A DNA stretch of 64,000 nt. It comes from CAWFSE01 sp963697565 (lineage in GTDB: Bacteria; Actinomycetota; Actinomycetes; CAVWCF01). Shown one piece after another: positions 63,962-64,000 of the stretch. The stretch covers positions 707,069 to 771,068 of the forward strand of contig CAVOOM010000007.1 in NCBI GenBank assembly GCA_963697565.1. Reading direction: 5' to 3'. Each line of letters opens with the position of its first letter. Within the stretch, counting starts at the first letter, position 1. Both the position numbers and the translations under genes were made by a program. The notes beneath the pieces are model-generated. The model did no database searches. It saw nothing but the letters and a program-made list of their open reading frames with translations, and was not told the DNA's origin.

Positions 63962-64000
63962 TCACGACGGGACGATGCTCAGGTCGAAGCTGACATCGGG
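63962..64000 (-). CDS. C-terminus of an upstream gene (partial)
   Basis: The last 12 codons of a minus-strand frame, PDVSFDLSIVPS, end at a stop at 63962-63964, next to an ATG that begins the run MGRAVGHGLPPGWGR. This is probably the end of another gene of the polysaccharide cluster. Nothing can be said about its product. Confidence 0.3.
   Translation of the reverse strand, partial: PDVSFDLSIVPS

Overview
This is a 64 kb piece of a high-GC (about 70-74 %) actinobacterial chromosome. Gene content and order support this: glnE beside a glnA2-type glutamine synthetase, an F420-NADP reductase, polyphosphate glucokinase, a homodimeric aceE pyruvate dehydrogenase next to a DUF3052 gene, a PucR-type FasR regulator in front of fabD-fabH-acpP-fabF-accD, DUF3145, and a type A RNase P RNA. 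GTG starts, 4-bp GTGA/ATGA stop-start overlaps and leaderless promoters (a TANNNT box 6-8 nt before the start codon) are common. I cannot place it below class Actinomycetes. The window is ordinary chromosome with a few accessory islands.

Layout. 0-18.9 kb: nitrogen and cofactor housekeeping (partial membrane hydrolase, MFS, glnE, glnA2, nadE, TetR plus DHA2 efflux pump with a clear operator, panB, npdG, an EntS-like MFS, a histone-H1-like Lys/Ala-rich protein, map, ppgK, MarR, ABC-2 exporter). 19.1-22.6 kb: two tandem secreted proteins, each a predicted seven-bladed RCC1-like propeller followed by four DUF4214 repeats, with nearly identical leaders and C-termini. 22.8-34.8 kb: methyltransferase, rnpB (minus strand), yaaA, RNase HI-phosphatase fusion, zinc-ribbon coiled-coil protein, Nif3, monooxygenase-fold protein, amidase, phosphoribosyltransferase/hydrolase pair, tRNA-Val, peroxiredoxin, acyltransferase. 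34.8-48 kb: central carbon and lipid block (DUF3052, stand-alone E2 acyltransferase, aceE, pirin, fasR, fabD-fabH-acpP-fabF-accD). It is interrupted by a 1.15 kb unit with inverted-repeat ends carrying an AbiEi/DUF559 gene. 48-56 kb: DUF3445, a membrane-anchored protein, a glycerol kinase/glycerol-3-phosphate dehydrogenase-like operon, DUF445, methyltransferase. 56-60 kb: a heterodimeric ABC exporter. 60-64 kb: the edge of a lower-GC surface polysaccharide cluster (flippase, O-antigen ligase/polymerase, CDP-alcohol phosphatidyltransferase).

How the genes work together. The fasR-fabD-fabH-acpP-fabF-accD block is a complete elongation-priming set for type II fatty acid synthesis. The nearby aceE supplies acetyl-CoA and the carboxyltransferase supplies malonyl-CoA. 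FabD carries an unusual C-terminal biotinyl/lipoyl-like domain. The glpK-like and two FAD genes would convert glycerol to dihydroxyacetone phosphate.

Quality caveat. Roughly 35-40 single-base reading-frame breaks are scattered through otherwise well-conserved genes, including glnE, nadE, fasR and several ABC transporter genes. Other blocks (34.8-39 kb, 41-48 kb) are clean. I read these as base-level sequence or assembly errors, not pseudogenes, and give coordinates for the reconstructed genes.
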